Shown here: positions 1 to 7,920 of the stretch, piece by piece
How positions within the stretch are numbered: the stretch's first letter is position 1
How the letters are laid out: each line of letters begins with the position of its first letter
Source of the DNA: Bacteroidales bacterium
GTDB lineage: Bacteria > Bacteroidota > Bacteroidia > Bacteroidales > WCHB1-69
Direction: 5' to 3'
Length of the DNA stretch: 62,709 bases
Assembly (NCBI GenBank): GCA_017525245.1
Contig: JAFXTE010000009.1
Span: 1 to 62,709 of the forward strand
Notes under the pieces: generated by a model
The model's input: only the letters and a program-made list of their open reading frames with translations
Databases searched by the model: none
What the model was told of the DNA's origin: nothing
Position numbers and translations under genes: made by a program

Positions 1-110
1 GGATAGCCCGACGGCGCGGTTTCAGGAACTGGCGTTTCTTGACATGGGCCTCTTTAACGTGTGTCTGCGACGCTTAGAAGCGTCGCCCCCTAAACCGCGC
101 CGGCTCGCCC
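1..110. repeat. Nested inverted repeat, REP-like, left part cut by window edge
   Basis: An 11-bp inverted repeat (CGGCGCGGTTT at 12-22, AAACCGCGCCG at 92-102) encloses a tight palindrome at 67-86 with arms GCGACGCTT/AAGCGTCGC. The GCGACG..CGTCGC arms resemble the palindromes that flank the transposase gene near 17 kb. No gene is evident here. It may be a REP or MITE-type element; the left boundary is not visible. Confidence 0.5.
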
Positions 111-164
111 AAATAAAAAAGTTGATGCGTAAGCCCTGGTCGGGTTCCGCGATAAAAAAAATCG

Positions 165-172
165 TATTTTTG
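165..172 (+). promoter_or_regulatory. Bacteroidota -7 box TATTTTTG upstream of the uridine-kinase-like gene
   Basis: TATTTTTG matches the TAnnTTTG -7 consensus of the Bacteroidota primary sigma factor and sits 22 bases before the ATG at 195. A clear -33 TTTG is not seen. Confidence 0.5.
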
Positions 173-194
173 CTTTTCTAAAATTACAAAGAAA

Positions 195-1871
195 ATGGAC
201 AATAAAATCCCCGTATATTGCAAAAACATAGACACAAAGGTTGAAGTTCCTTGCGGCATCACCCTGCAGGAGTTTGTCGATCTTTTCAAGGTGAAATACA
301 GCCCGGAAATGCCTTTCCTCGGGGCGTTAGTCAACAATAAGGAGCGCGACATGTCGTTCCGCATCACCAAGCCCGCGCAGATCCAGTTTTTCGACTACTA
401 CAGCTCTTACGGGCGCAACGGCTATATGCGCTCGCTCTTCTTCCTGCTGTTCCATGCGGTTGACAAACTGCTTCCCAAAGAGGTGAAACTCTGCATCAAG
501 CACTCCATTTCCGGCGGCCGCTACTGCACGTTAGAGCACCTCGACGGCCCGGTTACCGAGCAGTTAGCCAACAAGCTGTTCCTCTTCATGAAGGATACCG
601 TGCAACGCGACCTTCCCTTCGTACACGAGGAGATGCTCACGTCCGACGCTATCAAGGCGTTCCAGGAACACGGACTGGAGGACAAGTACGAGTTCTTCAA
701 GAACCGCGACCGCATCTACACCTCTGTTTATCACTTGGACGACAGCATCAATTACTATTACGGTTTTCTGGTGCCCTCCACAGGCTGTCTAACGACCTTT
801 GGATTAGAGAAATACGAGGAGGGGCTGCTGCTGAAGCTGCCCTCCAAGAAGAATATCAAGGTGATGGCGAAGACGCGCACCTATCCGAAACTTTTCTCCG
901 TCTATAAGATAGACAAGGAGTGGGTGGCCTCCATGGGGGTGCCGTATGTCTCTGACCTGAACAAATACACCAGTGCCAAACAGATGGTCCAGGCCGGTGT
1001 TTTGGTGGCGGAGGCTTACCAAGAGAAACATTTGGCGCGGGTGGCCGACATGATTTACCAGAACGGGAATGTGAAGATGGTGCTGATCAGCGGGCCATCG
1101 AGTTCAGGAAAGACCACCTCCTGCCGCAGATTGTCTGTGCAGCTGGCTGTATTAGGCTACTATCCGGTGCAGATTTCCGTTGATGACTTCTTCGTGGAAC
1201 GTGACGACACCCCGAAGGACGAGAACGGTGAGTTCGACTTCGAGGACCTGCACGCCATCGACCTGCCGCTCTTCAACAACACGCTGAAACGGCTGTTGGC
1301 GGGCGAACAGGTGGAAATCCCCACTTTCAACTTCGCGTTGGGCAAGAAGGAGTGGAACGGAAACACGTTGCAGTTGCGCAAGAACTCCATCCTCGTCATT
1401 GAGGGCATCCACTGTCTGAATCCCGAGCTGACCGCCCAAGTGCCTGACGATGTGAAATTCAAGATCTTCGTCTCTGCACTGACCTCCCTGTCGCTGGACC
1501 GCCAGAATCCGATTCCGACCTCCGATAACCGTCTGATTCGCAGAATTGTGCGTGACTTCAACTACCGCGGTTATTCGGCGGTTGATACGATACGCCGTTG
1601 GCCGAGTGTGCGTCGCGGCGAAGAGAAGAACATCTTCCCGTTCCAGGAGAACGCCGACGTGATGATCAACACGTCGTTGGTGTTCGAGTTGTCGGTGCTG
1701 AAGCCTTTCGCACTGCCAATCCTGCACGCCGTGCCCGAGACGGCACCGGAGTATGCGGAGGCACAACGGCTGATCAAGTTGCTGATGTTCTTCAAGACCA
1801 TCCCTGAACTCTCCCTGCCCGGCACCTCCATCCTCCGTGAGTTCTTGGGCGGCAGTAAATTCACCTACTGA
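195..1871 (+). CDS. TGS domain / uridine kinase-like nucleoside kinase
   Basis: The 558-residue protein starts with a TGS-like region (about residues 5-70), continues with a segment like the threonyl/alanyl-tRNA synthetase second additional domain (HSISGGRYC, residues 103-111), and ends with a P-loop kinase resembling uridine kinase/phosphoribulokinase. The Walker A is GPSSSGKTT at 300-308, followed by SVDDFF at 328-333 and DLHAIDLP. This fused architecture is a known family usually called nucleoside kinase or uridine kinase-like; the natural substrate is uncertain. It is cytoplasmic. The ATG at 195 is preceded by an A-rich leader and a TATTTTTG promoter. Its TGA stop overlaps the next ATG by one base (TGATG), so the two genes are probably translationally coupled. 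Confidence 0.85.
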   Translation: MDNKIPVYCKNIDTKVEVPCGITLQEFVDLFKVKYSPEMPFLGALVNNKERDMSFRITKPAQIQFFDYYSSYGRNGYMRSLFFLLFHAVDKLLPKEVKLCIKHSISGGRYCTLEHLDGPVTEQLANKLFLFMKDTVQRDLPFVHEEMLTSDAIKAFQEHGLEDKYEFFKNRDRIYTSVYHLDDSINYYYGFLVPSTGCLTTFGLEKYEEGLLLKLPSKKNIKVMAKTRTYPKLFSVYKIDKEWVASMGVPYVSDLNKYTSAKQMVQAGVLVAEAYQEKHLARVADMIYQNGNVKMVLISGPSSSGKTTSCRRLSVQLAVLGYYPVQISVDDFFVERDDTPKDENGEFDFEDLHAIDLPLFNNTLKRLLAGEQVEIPTFNFALGKKEWNGNTLQLRKNSILVIEGIHCLNPELTAQVPDDVKFKIFVSALTSLSLDRQNPIPTSDNRLIRRIVRDFNYRGYSAVDTIRRWPSVRRGEEKNIFPFQENADVMINTSLVFELSVLKPFALPILHAVPETAPEYAEAQRLIKLLMFFKTIPELSLPGTSILREFLGGSKFTY

Positions 1872-2635
1872 TGATTACGCTGATCGGTTCCGGCAATGTG
1901 GCCACCTGGATGGCGCAGCGGCTGCAAGGGTCGTCGCGCTTCCCGATTACTCAGGTCTATAGCCGCACGTTGGAGAACGCCCGCGTTTTGGCCGACCTGT
2001 GCGGTGCGGAAGCTATCGACAATGTCAAGGACTTGAGCCTTGATAACCAGATATTTATCTTTGCTTTGGCGGACAAAGCCTACGATGAAATACTGCCGCA
2101 GTTGCCGTTTAAGCTGCCGATGGCCTTTATGACTTCGGGTACGGTTTCTTGCCAGTGCCTGAAGGATTATGCCGACTGTTACGGGGTGATTTATCCGTTG
2201 CAGACATTTTCCAAGTCACAGGATATGAGTGGGTTGGATGTGCCTCTCTGTTTAGAATCAGACTTCGTGGGAAAACAAAAGCCCATAATGTGGGAACTGG
2301 CTCAGGAGTTGTCGCCGACTTGTTACGAGGTTTCCGAGTCGCAACGCGCGCAGATGCACGTGGCGGCGGTCTTTGCCTGCAATTTCAGCAACGCAATGTA
2401 TCGGATTGCGTATAAGTTACTGAAAGAAGAAGGGTTGCCGTTCGAGATTCTGTTGCCGTTGTTGCGCCAGACTGTTGAGAAGGTGTCGCAGATGACCCCG
2501 GCGGAGGCGCAGACGGGTCCGGCCATGCGTGGTGACGAGAACGTGATGCGGAAGCAGATGGAGTCGCTGGAGGACGATCGGCTGAGGGAGATTTACCGGG
2601 TGATGTCGGAGGTGATTATCAATGCTGAATGCTGA
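1871..2635 (+). CDS. DUF2520 Rossmann-fold protein (6PGDH-like)
   Basis: This 254-residue protein opens with a dinucleotide-binding loop (GSGNVA at residues 6-11) and has the two-domain layout of the Rossmann-like/DUF2520 family: a NAD(P)-type fold followed by a helical C-terminal domain with QMHVAAVFACNF. The family resembles ketopantoate reductase and prephenate dehydrogenase folds but has no established reaction. It overlaps the upstream kinase by one base. The last residues (NAEC) and the TGA stop are encoded by a tandem repeat of ATGCTGA, so the true ancestral C-terminus may have been eroded. Confidence 0.8.
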   Translation: MITLIGSGNVATWMAQRLQGSSRFPITQVYSRTLENARVLADLCGAEAIDNVKDLSLDNQIFIFALADKAYDEILPQLPFKLPMAFMTSGTVSCQCLKDYADCYGVIYPLQTFSKSQDMSGLDVPLCLESDFVGKQKPIMWELAQELSPTCYEVSESQRAQMHVAAVFACNFSNAMYRIAYKLLKEEGLPFEILLPLLRQTVEKVSQMTPAEAQTGPAMRGDENVMRKQMESLEDDRLREIYRVMSEVIINAEC

Positions 2636-2654
2636 ATGTTGAATGCTGAATAGG
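2620..2654. repeat. ATGCTGA heptamer repeat overlapping a stop codon
   Basis: Four to five imperfect copies of ATGCTGA/ATGTTGA run from inside the last codons of the DUF2520 gene into the intergenic space. The same heptamer recurs at about 24890-24970. Confidence 0.8.
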
Positions 2655-2704
2655 GGCGTATTGCATACGCCCGCAATATGTAGGGGCGATATTATTCGCC
2701 CTAT
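2653..2704. repeat. Two REP-like palindromes back to back
   Basis: The first palindrome has arms GGGCGTAT (2654-2661) and ATACGCCC (2665-2672). The second (2680-2704) has GTAGGGGCGA and TTCGCCCTA. The minus-strand methyltransferase takes its TAG stop (2701-2703) from the edge of the second palindrome. They belong to the GTAGRGRCG-type family seen elsewhere in the window. Confidence 0.75.
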
Positions 2705-4110
2705 TTCTTTTGGGTCTGGAGAATGATCTTTTTGCCGTCCCATAAAGTGCATCCGAACAGATAGCACGCATTTCCGTTTTTGATTTTCAATGTTTTACGT
2801 AATTCCTCAGCCGAGAGGGGAAAGTTGCGTACAGCGATGCTGGCGTTGGCGAGGTGCGACAGTTCCTTGGCCGTTTTGCGCGGGTGGAACTCGTGGACGG
2901 CTTCGATGCGGAAGACGCGGCCGGGGAAATCCTCGTGGAGTTCGTCGGAGGTGAACAGGTTGGTGTTCTTCGCTAATTTCGCGATTTGGAATTGTTGCGA
3001 CAGGGCGTTGAAGATGCCCGCCTTCATCACGGCGGCGTTGGGTTCGTAGAGATAGGCGCCCAATTCCGTGGCGATGCGGGGTGGGGTGGAGCGTTCGGTT
3101 TCCAAGGTGGTTTCAACGCGGGAGATCGCGTTTTTGCCAATATCGACGGCCACGATCGTCGGGACGCGATTTATCGCGTCCGTTGTTTCGTTTAACAAAT
3201 CCGTTCCATCCGCGATTATGTCCGTTTCTGGATTTGAATTGCGGACGCGATAAATCGCGTCTGAATTGTGGACGCGATAAATCGTGTCTGAATTGCGGAC
3301 GCGATAAATCGTGTCTGAATTGCGGACGCGATAAATCGTGTCTGAATTGCGGACGCGATAAATCGCGTCCCTACGGAGAATATCGTTAACAGGGAAATTG
3401 TCACGGGATAACAAAAACACCACCTCCTTGCATTCGCCCTCCACGGCAACCACGTGTACGGCGAACGTCTCGGGTAAATCCCGCAATGTCTGGAAGATGT
3501 CGATCATCGGGGACAGCTTGACCATCAGGGTGTTGCAGCGTTCCAACAGGGCGGATTTCCATTCGGGGAGGTTGGGGGTGCAGTCGGCGATGGAGACCAC
3601 GCGCCGCCCGTGCGTGTCGCGGCGCGACGGGTCAAGGTAGATTGTATCGACGGGTTCTATGGCGGCCAGGTGCTCCTCCATCGTGCCGTTGAGGACCTCC
3701 ATGTTGCGGACGCCCATCAGGTTGCTGTTGTGGCGGAACAGGTCGCAGAGTTCCTCCTGAGGCTCCACGTAATAGCCGTTTGCGAATTTTTTGGCGAGGG
3801 CCACAGTATCCACCCCGAAGCCGCCGCTGAAGTCCGCGAACGATTCCCCTTCGACCAGGGAGGCTTTATATTCAGCCGTTTGCGACGACGAGCACTGCTC
3901 CATGGAGACCTTCTTCGGGTAGAGGACGCCCTCGGTGGCGTACCATTCGGGCAGCTTCTCCTTGGCCTTCTGCCGCCCGGCGATCTGCTGCAGCGCCACG
4001 GCCATATCCACCTGCGGGTCCTTGGCGGGGTGCAGGGCGAGGCGGGCCACGTCGTCTTCCGAGTGCGCCGCGATATACAGCCAGGTGGGTTCGTTAATGA
4101 TCATAATCAT
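2701..4110 (-). CDS. THUMP-like class I SAM-dependent methyltransferase with in-frame repeat insertion
   Basis: Residues 91-100 form the SAM-binding motif I (FADFSGGFGV), 158-165 the motif-IV-like YLDPSRRD, and the C-terminal end (HEFHPRKTAKEL to the stop) resembles the THUMP-like domain found in a Bacteroidota family of putative RNA methyltransferases. The substrate is not known. Between about residues 247 and 316 the protein carries a low-complexity insertion of nonapeptides (SDTIYRVRN) encoded by 27-bp tandem copies of a REP-like palindrome. The insertion lies between the catalytic fold and the C-terminal domain, so the enzyme could remain active. The first two codons for Met (residues 1 and 3) are both possible starts. 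The stop codon lies in another palindrome. Confidence 0.8.
   Translation of the reverse strand: MIMIINEPTWLYIAAHSEDDVARLALHPAKDPQVDMAVALQQIAGRQKAKEKLPEWYATEGVLYPKKVSMEQCSSSQTAEYKASLVEGESFADFSGGFGVDTVALAKKFANGYYVEPQEELCDLFRHNSNLMGVRNMEVLNGTMEEHLAAIEPVDTIYLDPSRRDTHGRRVVSIADCTPNLPEWKSALLERCNTLMVKLSPMIDIFQTLRDLPETFAVHVVAVEGECKEVVFLLSRDNFPVNDILRRDAIYRVRNSDTIYRVRNSDTIYRVRNSDTIYRVHNSDAIYRVRNSNPETDIIADGTDLLNETTDAINRVPTIVAVDIGKNAISRVETTLETERSTPPRIATELGAYLYEPNAAVMKAGIFNALSQQFQIAKLAKNTNLFTSDELHEDFPGRVFRIEAVHEFHPRKTAKELSHLANASIAVRNFPLSAEELRKTLKIKNGNACYLFGCTLWDGKKIILQTQKK
3161..3369. repeat. 27-bp palindromic tandem repeat inside a CDS
   Basis: Five units start at 3243, 3270, 3297, 3324 and 3351. Each contains the near-perfect palindrome GACGCGATAAATCGCGTC (or CGTGTC) followed by the linker TGAATTGC. 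A sixth, separate copy (GACGCGATTTATCGCGTC) is at about 3165-3182. The unit length is a multiple of three, so the frame of the methyltransferase is preserved. There are no unique spacers, so this is not a CRISPR array. Confidence 0.95.
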
Positions 4111-4194
4111 CCAATCATCTAATCATCTAATCATCTAATCATCGCATCATCGTATCATCTAATCATCGCATTCTCGCATCCTCTGTCCACACAC
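4111..4194. repeat. ATCATCTA-type microsatellite
   Basis: The 84-bp gap between the NdpA-like gene and the methyltransferase is made mainly of repeated (T)AATCATC units (AATCATCT, AATCATCG). No promoter box is obvious; the flanking minus-strand genes may be cotranscribed. Confidence 0.8.
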
Positions 4195-5217
4195 TTACTC
4201 CTCCTCCTGATAATATACCTTATAGTACTTCCCGCGCTCGTCCTCGCCTTGTTCCACGTGGTCGCGGTTGCCGTCGATGATGATCTGGATCTTGCGGTCG
4301 AGGCGGATGACGCGCTTGTAGGAGCGTTGCTGGCGGCGGAAGGCGTAGTCGGAGATGTCGAAGCTGTCGTCGATCACCACGTCGTTCTCCTCCTCGAAGC
4401 TCCGTTTGTACTGGCGGAAGCTCTCGATGACCTCGGGCTGTTCGATGACCTCGTTGGCGAACTCCTCCATCTCGAAGGTGTCGTTCTCCTTGAAGAACTC
4501 TAAGGAGCGGTTCAGCAGGTCGATTTGGTCGGCCTTGGAGACTTCGAACTGCTCGGGCAGCGCCTTGGTGACGAAGTTCTTGGCCATGGCCATCGCGTTC
4601 TGCGTGTTCGCGTAGCCGTCCTTGCGCTGCCGCACGTGCAGGAAGTCGTCCATCCAGTATTGCGCTTCGATGCCTCGGTTGGTGTTATCAACCACGGCCA
4701 CCACATAGCCGTTTTCACGCTCCTTGTTGAAGATGAGGCAGCCCTTGTCGAGCTTCTTGATGTTGATGCCCTGCTCGCTTTCGAGGTTGAAGTTGCCGCC
4801 CTCGTGCAGCACCCGCAGGAAAGTGTCCTTGTTCTCCGACTTGAACAGTCCGACGGCATCCACGGTGTCGCCGTCCACGAGGCAGTCGCGGAAATAGACC
4901 GTGTAGAACTCCCCGCCCTTGATTTTCGGGTGGGAGCTCTGCTCGTAGAGGTGTTTGGCGAGGTTCACCGACTGCTCGTGGAGCGTTTCGGGGTTGTCGA
5001 AGATCCTTGACGCCGCGCCATAGACCACATTGAACTCGATGCCGCTGTCGTGGTAGAGTTCGAAGAGTTCTTCGGAGGAGAAGGGGGAGAGGAAATAGTC
5101 GGTGAGCAGCTCGCGCACGCTGTCAGAAAGGCTGAGTGCCCCCTGCGCCAGGACGACTCCTTCCGCCGCTCCGGAATTCCCCACAAGGTGGAGGGATATG
5201 TTTTCTATTGTGCTCAT
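4195..5217 (-). CDS. Nucleoid-associated protein, NdpA/YejK-like
   Basis: I place the start at the ATG at 5217 (MSTIENISLHLVGN), giving 340 residues, the usual size of the 37-kDa nucleoid-associated protein family; an upstream in-frame extension to 5421 overlaps the preceding gene and lacks family similarity. Features seen are the FFKENDTFEMEEF segment, the acidic middle and the C-terminal RRQQRSYKRVIRLDRKIQI block. E. coli YejK of this family binds the nucleoid and topoisomerase IV; the role in Bacteroidota is not established. It lies 43 bases downstream of the unknown gene 5261-5902 on the same strand, suggesting an operon. Confidence 0.8.
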   Translation of the reverse strand: MSTIENISLHLVGNSGAAEGVVLAQGALSLSDSVRELLTDYFLSPFSSEELFELYHDSGIEFNVVYGAASRIFDNPETLHEQSVNLAKHLYEQSSHPKIKGGEFYTVYFRDCLVDGDTVDAVGLFKSENKDTFLRVLHEGGNFNLESEQGINIKKLDKGCLIFNKERENGYVVAVVDNTNRGIEAQYWMDDFLHVRQRKDGYANTQNAMAMAKNFVTKALPEQFEVSKADQIDLLNRSLEFFKENDTFEMEEFANEVIEQPEVIESFRQYKRSFEEENDVVIDDSFDISDYAFRRQQRSYKRVIRLDRKIQIIIDGNRDHVEQGEDERGKYYKVYYQEEE

Positions 5218-5260
5218 AAGATGGTGGTTAGGGGTGTGGGTGGTGATGATGGCAGACTTT

Positions 5261-5902
5261 TCATTTGACAATCTCCACAGTCCATCCCATATCAAGTGCC
5301 TTGTTGATTCTATCCAACATTTTCTTTTTGTCCATCGTGCTGCTGTGAGTATGGACATACAAGCCTGGAGCGACTTTTCGAGGCACTCGTCCGTTTTTTG
5401 GAGTATCGGTGGTAGATACAATGTTAAAATGGGAGAACATTAACCCCAAAGCTCTAACATTTTGCAAGCCGGCTTCGATAATGGCAGTCGTAAACGTTGA
5501 TGCGGCGTCGTGTTCTTGCAATATGGAACCGTCTTTCCGAGTGACACAGAGTCCGGTCCTCGGTGCGATGTTTGTCCTCTTAACTTTATGAGGACCTACT
5601 ACTTTATGGACCACTTCTGGATCAGCTTCAAGACGTTTTGCATTAATTAAGGTGGTGATGTTTGTTTTGCGGCTTAATGCCACGCTGATAGGTTCGCCAG
5701 GGTGATAGTCCACCACCAGCACCAAATCTCGCTGAACCTGTTTCAGCGCGGGCTCGATGGTTTCTGTGACGACAGGAAGAATCTCTTTTTTGATGATGTT
5801 TTCCTCCAGTTCGCTTACTTGCCGCTCCAAATCCTCATTCAGGGAGAGGCCTTCTTTCCGCAATGTCTCCATTGCCTTGTATAAATCGCTTAATCGTGAC
5901 AT
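5261..5902 (-). CDS. Unrecognised 213-residue protein with N-terminal coiled coil
   Basis: I do not recognise a family. Residues 1-60 are strongly charged and probably form a coiled coil (MSRLSDLYKAMETLRKEGL, then SELEENIIKKE). The remainder is a mixed alpha/beta segment ending with PGLYVHTHSSTMDKKKMLDRI. There is no signal peptide or membrane segment. It sits between the AlbA_2 regulator (44-base gap) and the NdpA-like gene (43-base gap), all on the minus strand, so the three are probably one transcript. A role in DNA or phage biology is only suggested by this neighbourhood. Confidence 0.6.
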   Translation of the reverse strand: MSRLSDLYKAMETLRKEGLSLNEDLERQVSELEENIIKKEILPVVTETIEPALKQVQRDLVLVVDYHPGEPISVALSRKTNITTLINAKRLEADPEVVHKVVGPHKVKRTNIAPRTGLCVTRKDGSILQEHDAASTFTTAIIEAGLQNVRALGLMFSHFNIVSTTDTPKNGRVPRKVAPGLYVHTHSSTMDKKKMLDRINKALDMGWTVEIVK

Positions 5903-5946
5903 GATTTATTCTTGTTTTATTGCGTGACTATTCTTACTTGCGTTTT

Positions 5947-7854
5947 TCAGTCGGATACTTTGTATTGCTGGTTTGGATGATTGGGCGTTCCTGGATAGAG
6001 CATCTGTAACTTCCTAGATGCAAGCATCAATGGAATAACATGATTTCGAAGATAAGTAGAGTTTCGCTCTATCTTGACAGATAGATCTTCCAATGAAATC
6101 CACTCATTGCAAATAGTCATAATAAGGGACTGTAGTTCCTCGGGCGACATCCTTTTCTTTATAGAGGTTGCAACATTTGCCTCCGAGGTTGCAACATTAG
6201 AATCGGAGGTTGCAACATTTGCCTCCGAGGTTGCCTCATTTGTGCCTTCGGAGGTTGCAACATTAGAATCGGAGGTTGCAACATTTAACTCCAAGGTTGC
6301 CATATTTAAGAAGTCTGGCCCCTTCTGAGGCAGGATGTAACGCATGCCTCTTCCATATCCTTCTGATACGAGAAGACCCTTTTGCGTCATTAGTTTTAGT
6401 ATATTGGCGATTTCCGATTTGTGTAGATTTAGAGAGTATCTCAATCTCATGTTAGTCACGGCCCCTTCATCACAAGCCAATGCCAGAATAGATAACACAT
6501 GATGATCAAAGCTGCTTGCAAGGGCACCAAATTTCTCTGTTAGCTTGGCTTTTGTTTTTTCAGACAAAAAAGACTCCATTGGCATAATCAGCACCACCTT
6601 GTCCGGCTCTTGTTGCTCATAGATGTTGGGCGACCGCCAGTTTGTTTCCCTCCAGCCTTTCATTATCTTGTCAGTACCACTGCCTGCTTTCTCGGCCACA
6701 CCAATCATCGAGAACATCTTCTGCAACGATTTATTACGACATACACTTTCACCACCTGTATAATATTGGTCAAGCGATACCAATAGCGTGCCTGGGTTTG
6801 AGAACACAAAACGGTGTGACTCATGGCGAACCACCAATGAGGCGTTGATTGAATAATCAGCATGAATACAGAGGTTTATCAAAGCTTCTCTCACGGCTAC
6901 GTGTGCAGGAGTTTCCTCCTGTCGTATGTTTCCTTCCAATTTGAAGGGTTTTGGGAGTGCTGCTTGTAGTCGCGGTAAGACCCGTTGGTAGAAATTGAAA
7001 AGGTTGGCTTCCCAAGTTCCATCAGCACATATTCGATTGGTCCATCGGATGTCTTCATCCTCTGTCAGATGCTCTTGGTAATCGGGAAAGAAGTGCGGCA
7101 TGCACTCCACATCGGTTATCGCCTGTGTTTTGCCAAACATCAAAAGGCCAGCCACGGTAAATCCTTCTTCTCCCGTCTGTCGGTCTTTGCGGTAGCCACC
7201 AAGCATGCGTAGTAGTTCCAAGTCATTCAGAGTATGCCACGGATGGTCAGGATGTGACACCTTGAATAGCTGACGGTAGCCCGCCAGAGCATCTTTATCA
7301 AAATCTTCTATGGTATAGTTCTTCAGTATGCGGCTATCGGCTGGACGAGAGTCGTCAGCGTCAGCAAACATCCGTTGAACCTCCCGTTCCGTGCATCTGT
7401 AGTCACCTTCATAGTTACGTTTGTATGTACCCTTAAATGGCTCGTTGGTTCTGTAAACAGGACGGAGTTCCCTCGGGGCACGAGGGACGAAGAACAACAT
7501 AAAGGCGAAGCCCTTATAGTTTCCGATGACAACATCTTCCTTTTGCATCAGATTAAGACTGATGGTGGATGGATTGTTGACGTTGTTCCAGAAGTCCCTC
7601 CGATACTTTTCTATCTGCTCTTCTGTGAGATTGTCAATAAAGAATCTCCCCCTTTTCTCCTGTACTCCAAGCACGATTGTTCCTCCATCGGTGTTGGCAA
7701 ATGCCGAATAAGTATCCCAGAAACTTCCAGGGAAACCACCGGCAGCACTTTTGAATTCCAGGTCATCGCTCTCTTTTTGAATGAGCAAAGACTCCAAATA
7801 ATCATTGAAATCTGTAATATTTCTTACTTCTATCATATTTTTCAAACGATTCAA
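5947..7854 (-). CDS. AlbA_2 / HATPase_c_4 (Schlafen-like) putative transcriptional regulator
   Basis: The N-terminus has the AlbA_2 DNA-binding (Schlafen-type) signature: DDLEFKSAAGG at 30-40 and FANTDGGTIVLGV at 52-64. A GHKL-type ATP-binding region follows (REALINLCIHADY at 322-334, FSNPG at 351-355), then a winged-helix segment around 460-500. Residues about 518-563 are six tandem heptapeptides (NVATSEA/NVATSDS) encoded by a 21-bp repeat, followed by a second small helical domain. This layout is common for accessory regulators in mobile and defence islands. The start could be Met1 or Met7 (MIEVRNITDF). It is the downstream neighbour of the TIR/HEPN-like pair and upstream of two genes it may be cotranscribed with. 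Confidence 0.8.
   Translation of the reverse strand: MNRLKNMIEVRNITDFNDYLESLLIQKESDDLEFKSAAGGFPGSFWDTYSAFANTDGGTIVLGVQEKRGRFFIDNLTEEQIEKYRRDFWNNVNNPSTISLNLMQKEDVVIGNYKGFAFMLFFVPRAPRELRPVYRTNEPFKGTYKRNYEGDYRCTEREVQRMFADADDSRPADSRILKNYTIEDFDKDALAGYRQLFKVSHPDHPWHTLNDLELLRMLGGYRKDRQTGEEGFTVAGLLMFGKTQAITDVECMPHFFPDYQEHLTEDEDIRWTNRICADGTWEANLFNFYQRVLPRLQAALPKPFKLEGNIRQEETPAHVAVREALINLCIHADYSINASLVVRHESHRFVFSNPGTLLVSLDQYYTGGESVCRNKSLQKMFSMIGVAEKAGSGTDKIMKGWRETNWRSPNIYEQQEPDKVVLIMPMESFLSEKTKAKLTEKFGALASSFDHHVLSILALACDEGAVTNMRLRYSLNLHKSEIANILKLMTQKGLLVSEGYGRGMRYILPQKGPDFLNMATLELNVATSDSNVATSEGTNEATSEANVATSDSNVATSEANVATSIKKRMSPEELQSLIMTICNEWISLEDLSVKIERNSTYLRNHVIPLMLASRKLQMLYPGTPNHPNQQYKVSD
6164..6300 (-). 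repeat. 21-bp tandem repeat encoding heptapeptides
   Basis: About six and a half copies of a 21-bp unit containing GAGGTTGCAACATT (plus strand) alternate between two variants that encode NVATSEA and NVATSDS. One copy is 24 bp long. Copy number changes would lengthen the linker without a frameshift. Confidence 0.9.
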
Positions 7855-7920
7855 TAGTGTAATTATGACATCAACAGCCCTCTGTTTTCAAGGTGGTTTA
7901 CCAGCATTTAAAACTTTTTT

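Noticed and set aside
1152-1766. 204-codon minus-strand frame inside the kinase gene
   Set aside because: It is antisense to a conserved P-loop protein, with shadow-type composition.
3243-3369. Possible CRISPR-like array
   Set aside because: Units are contiguous 27-bp repeats with no unique spacers and lie in frame within a coding sequence.
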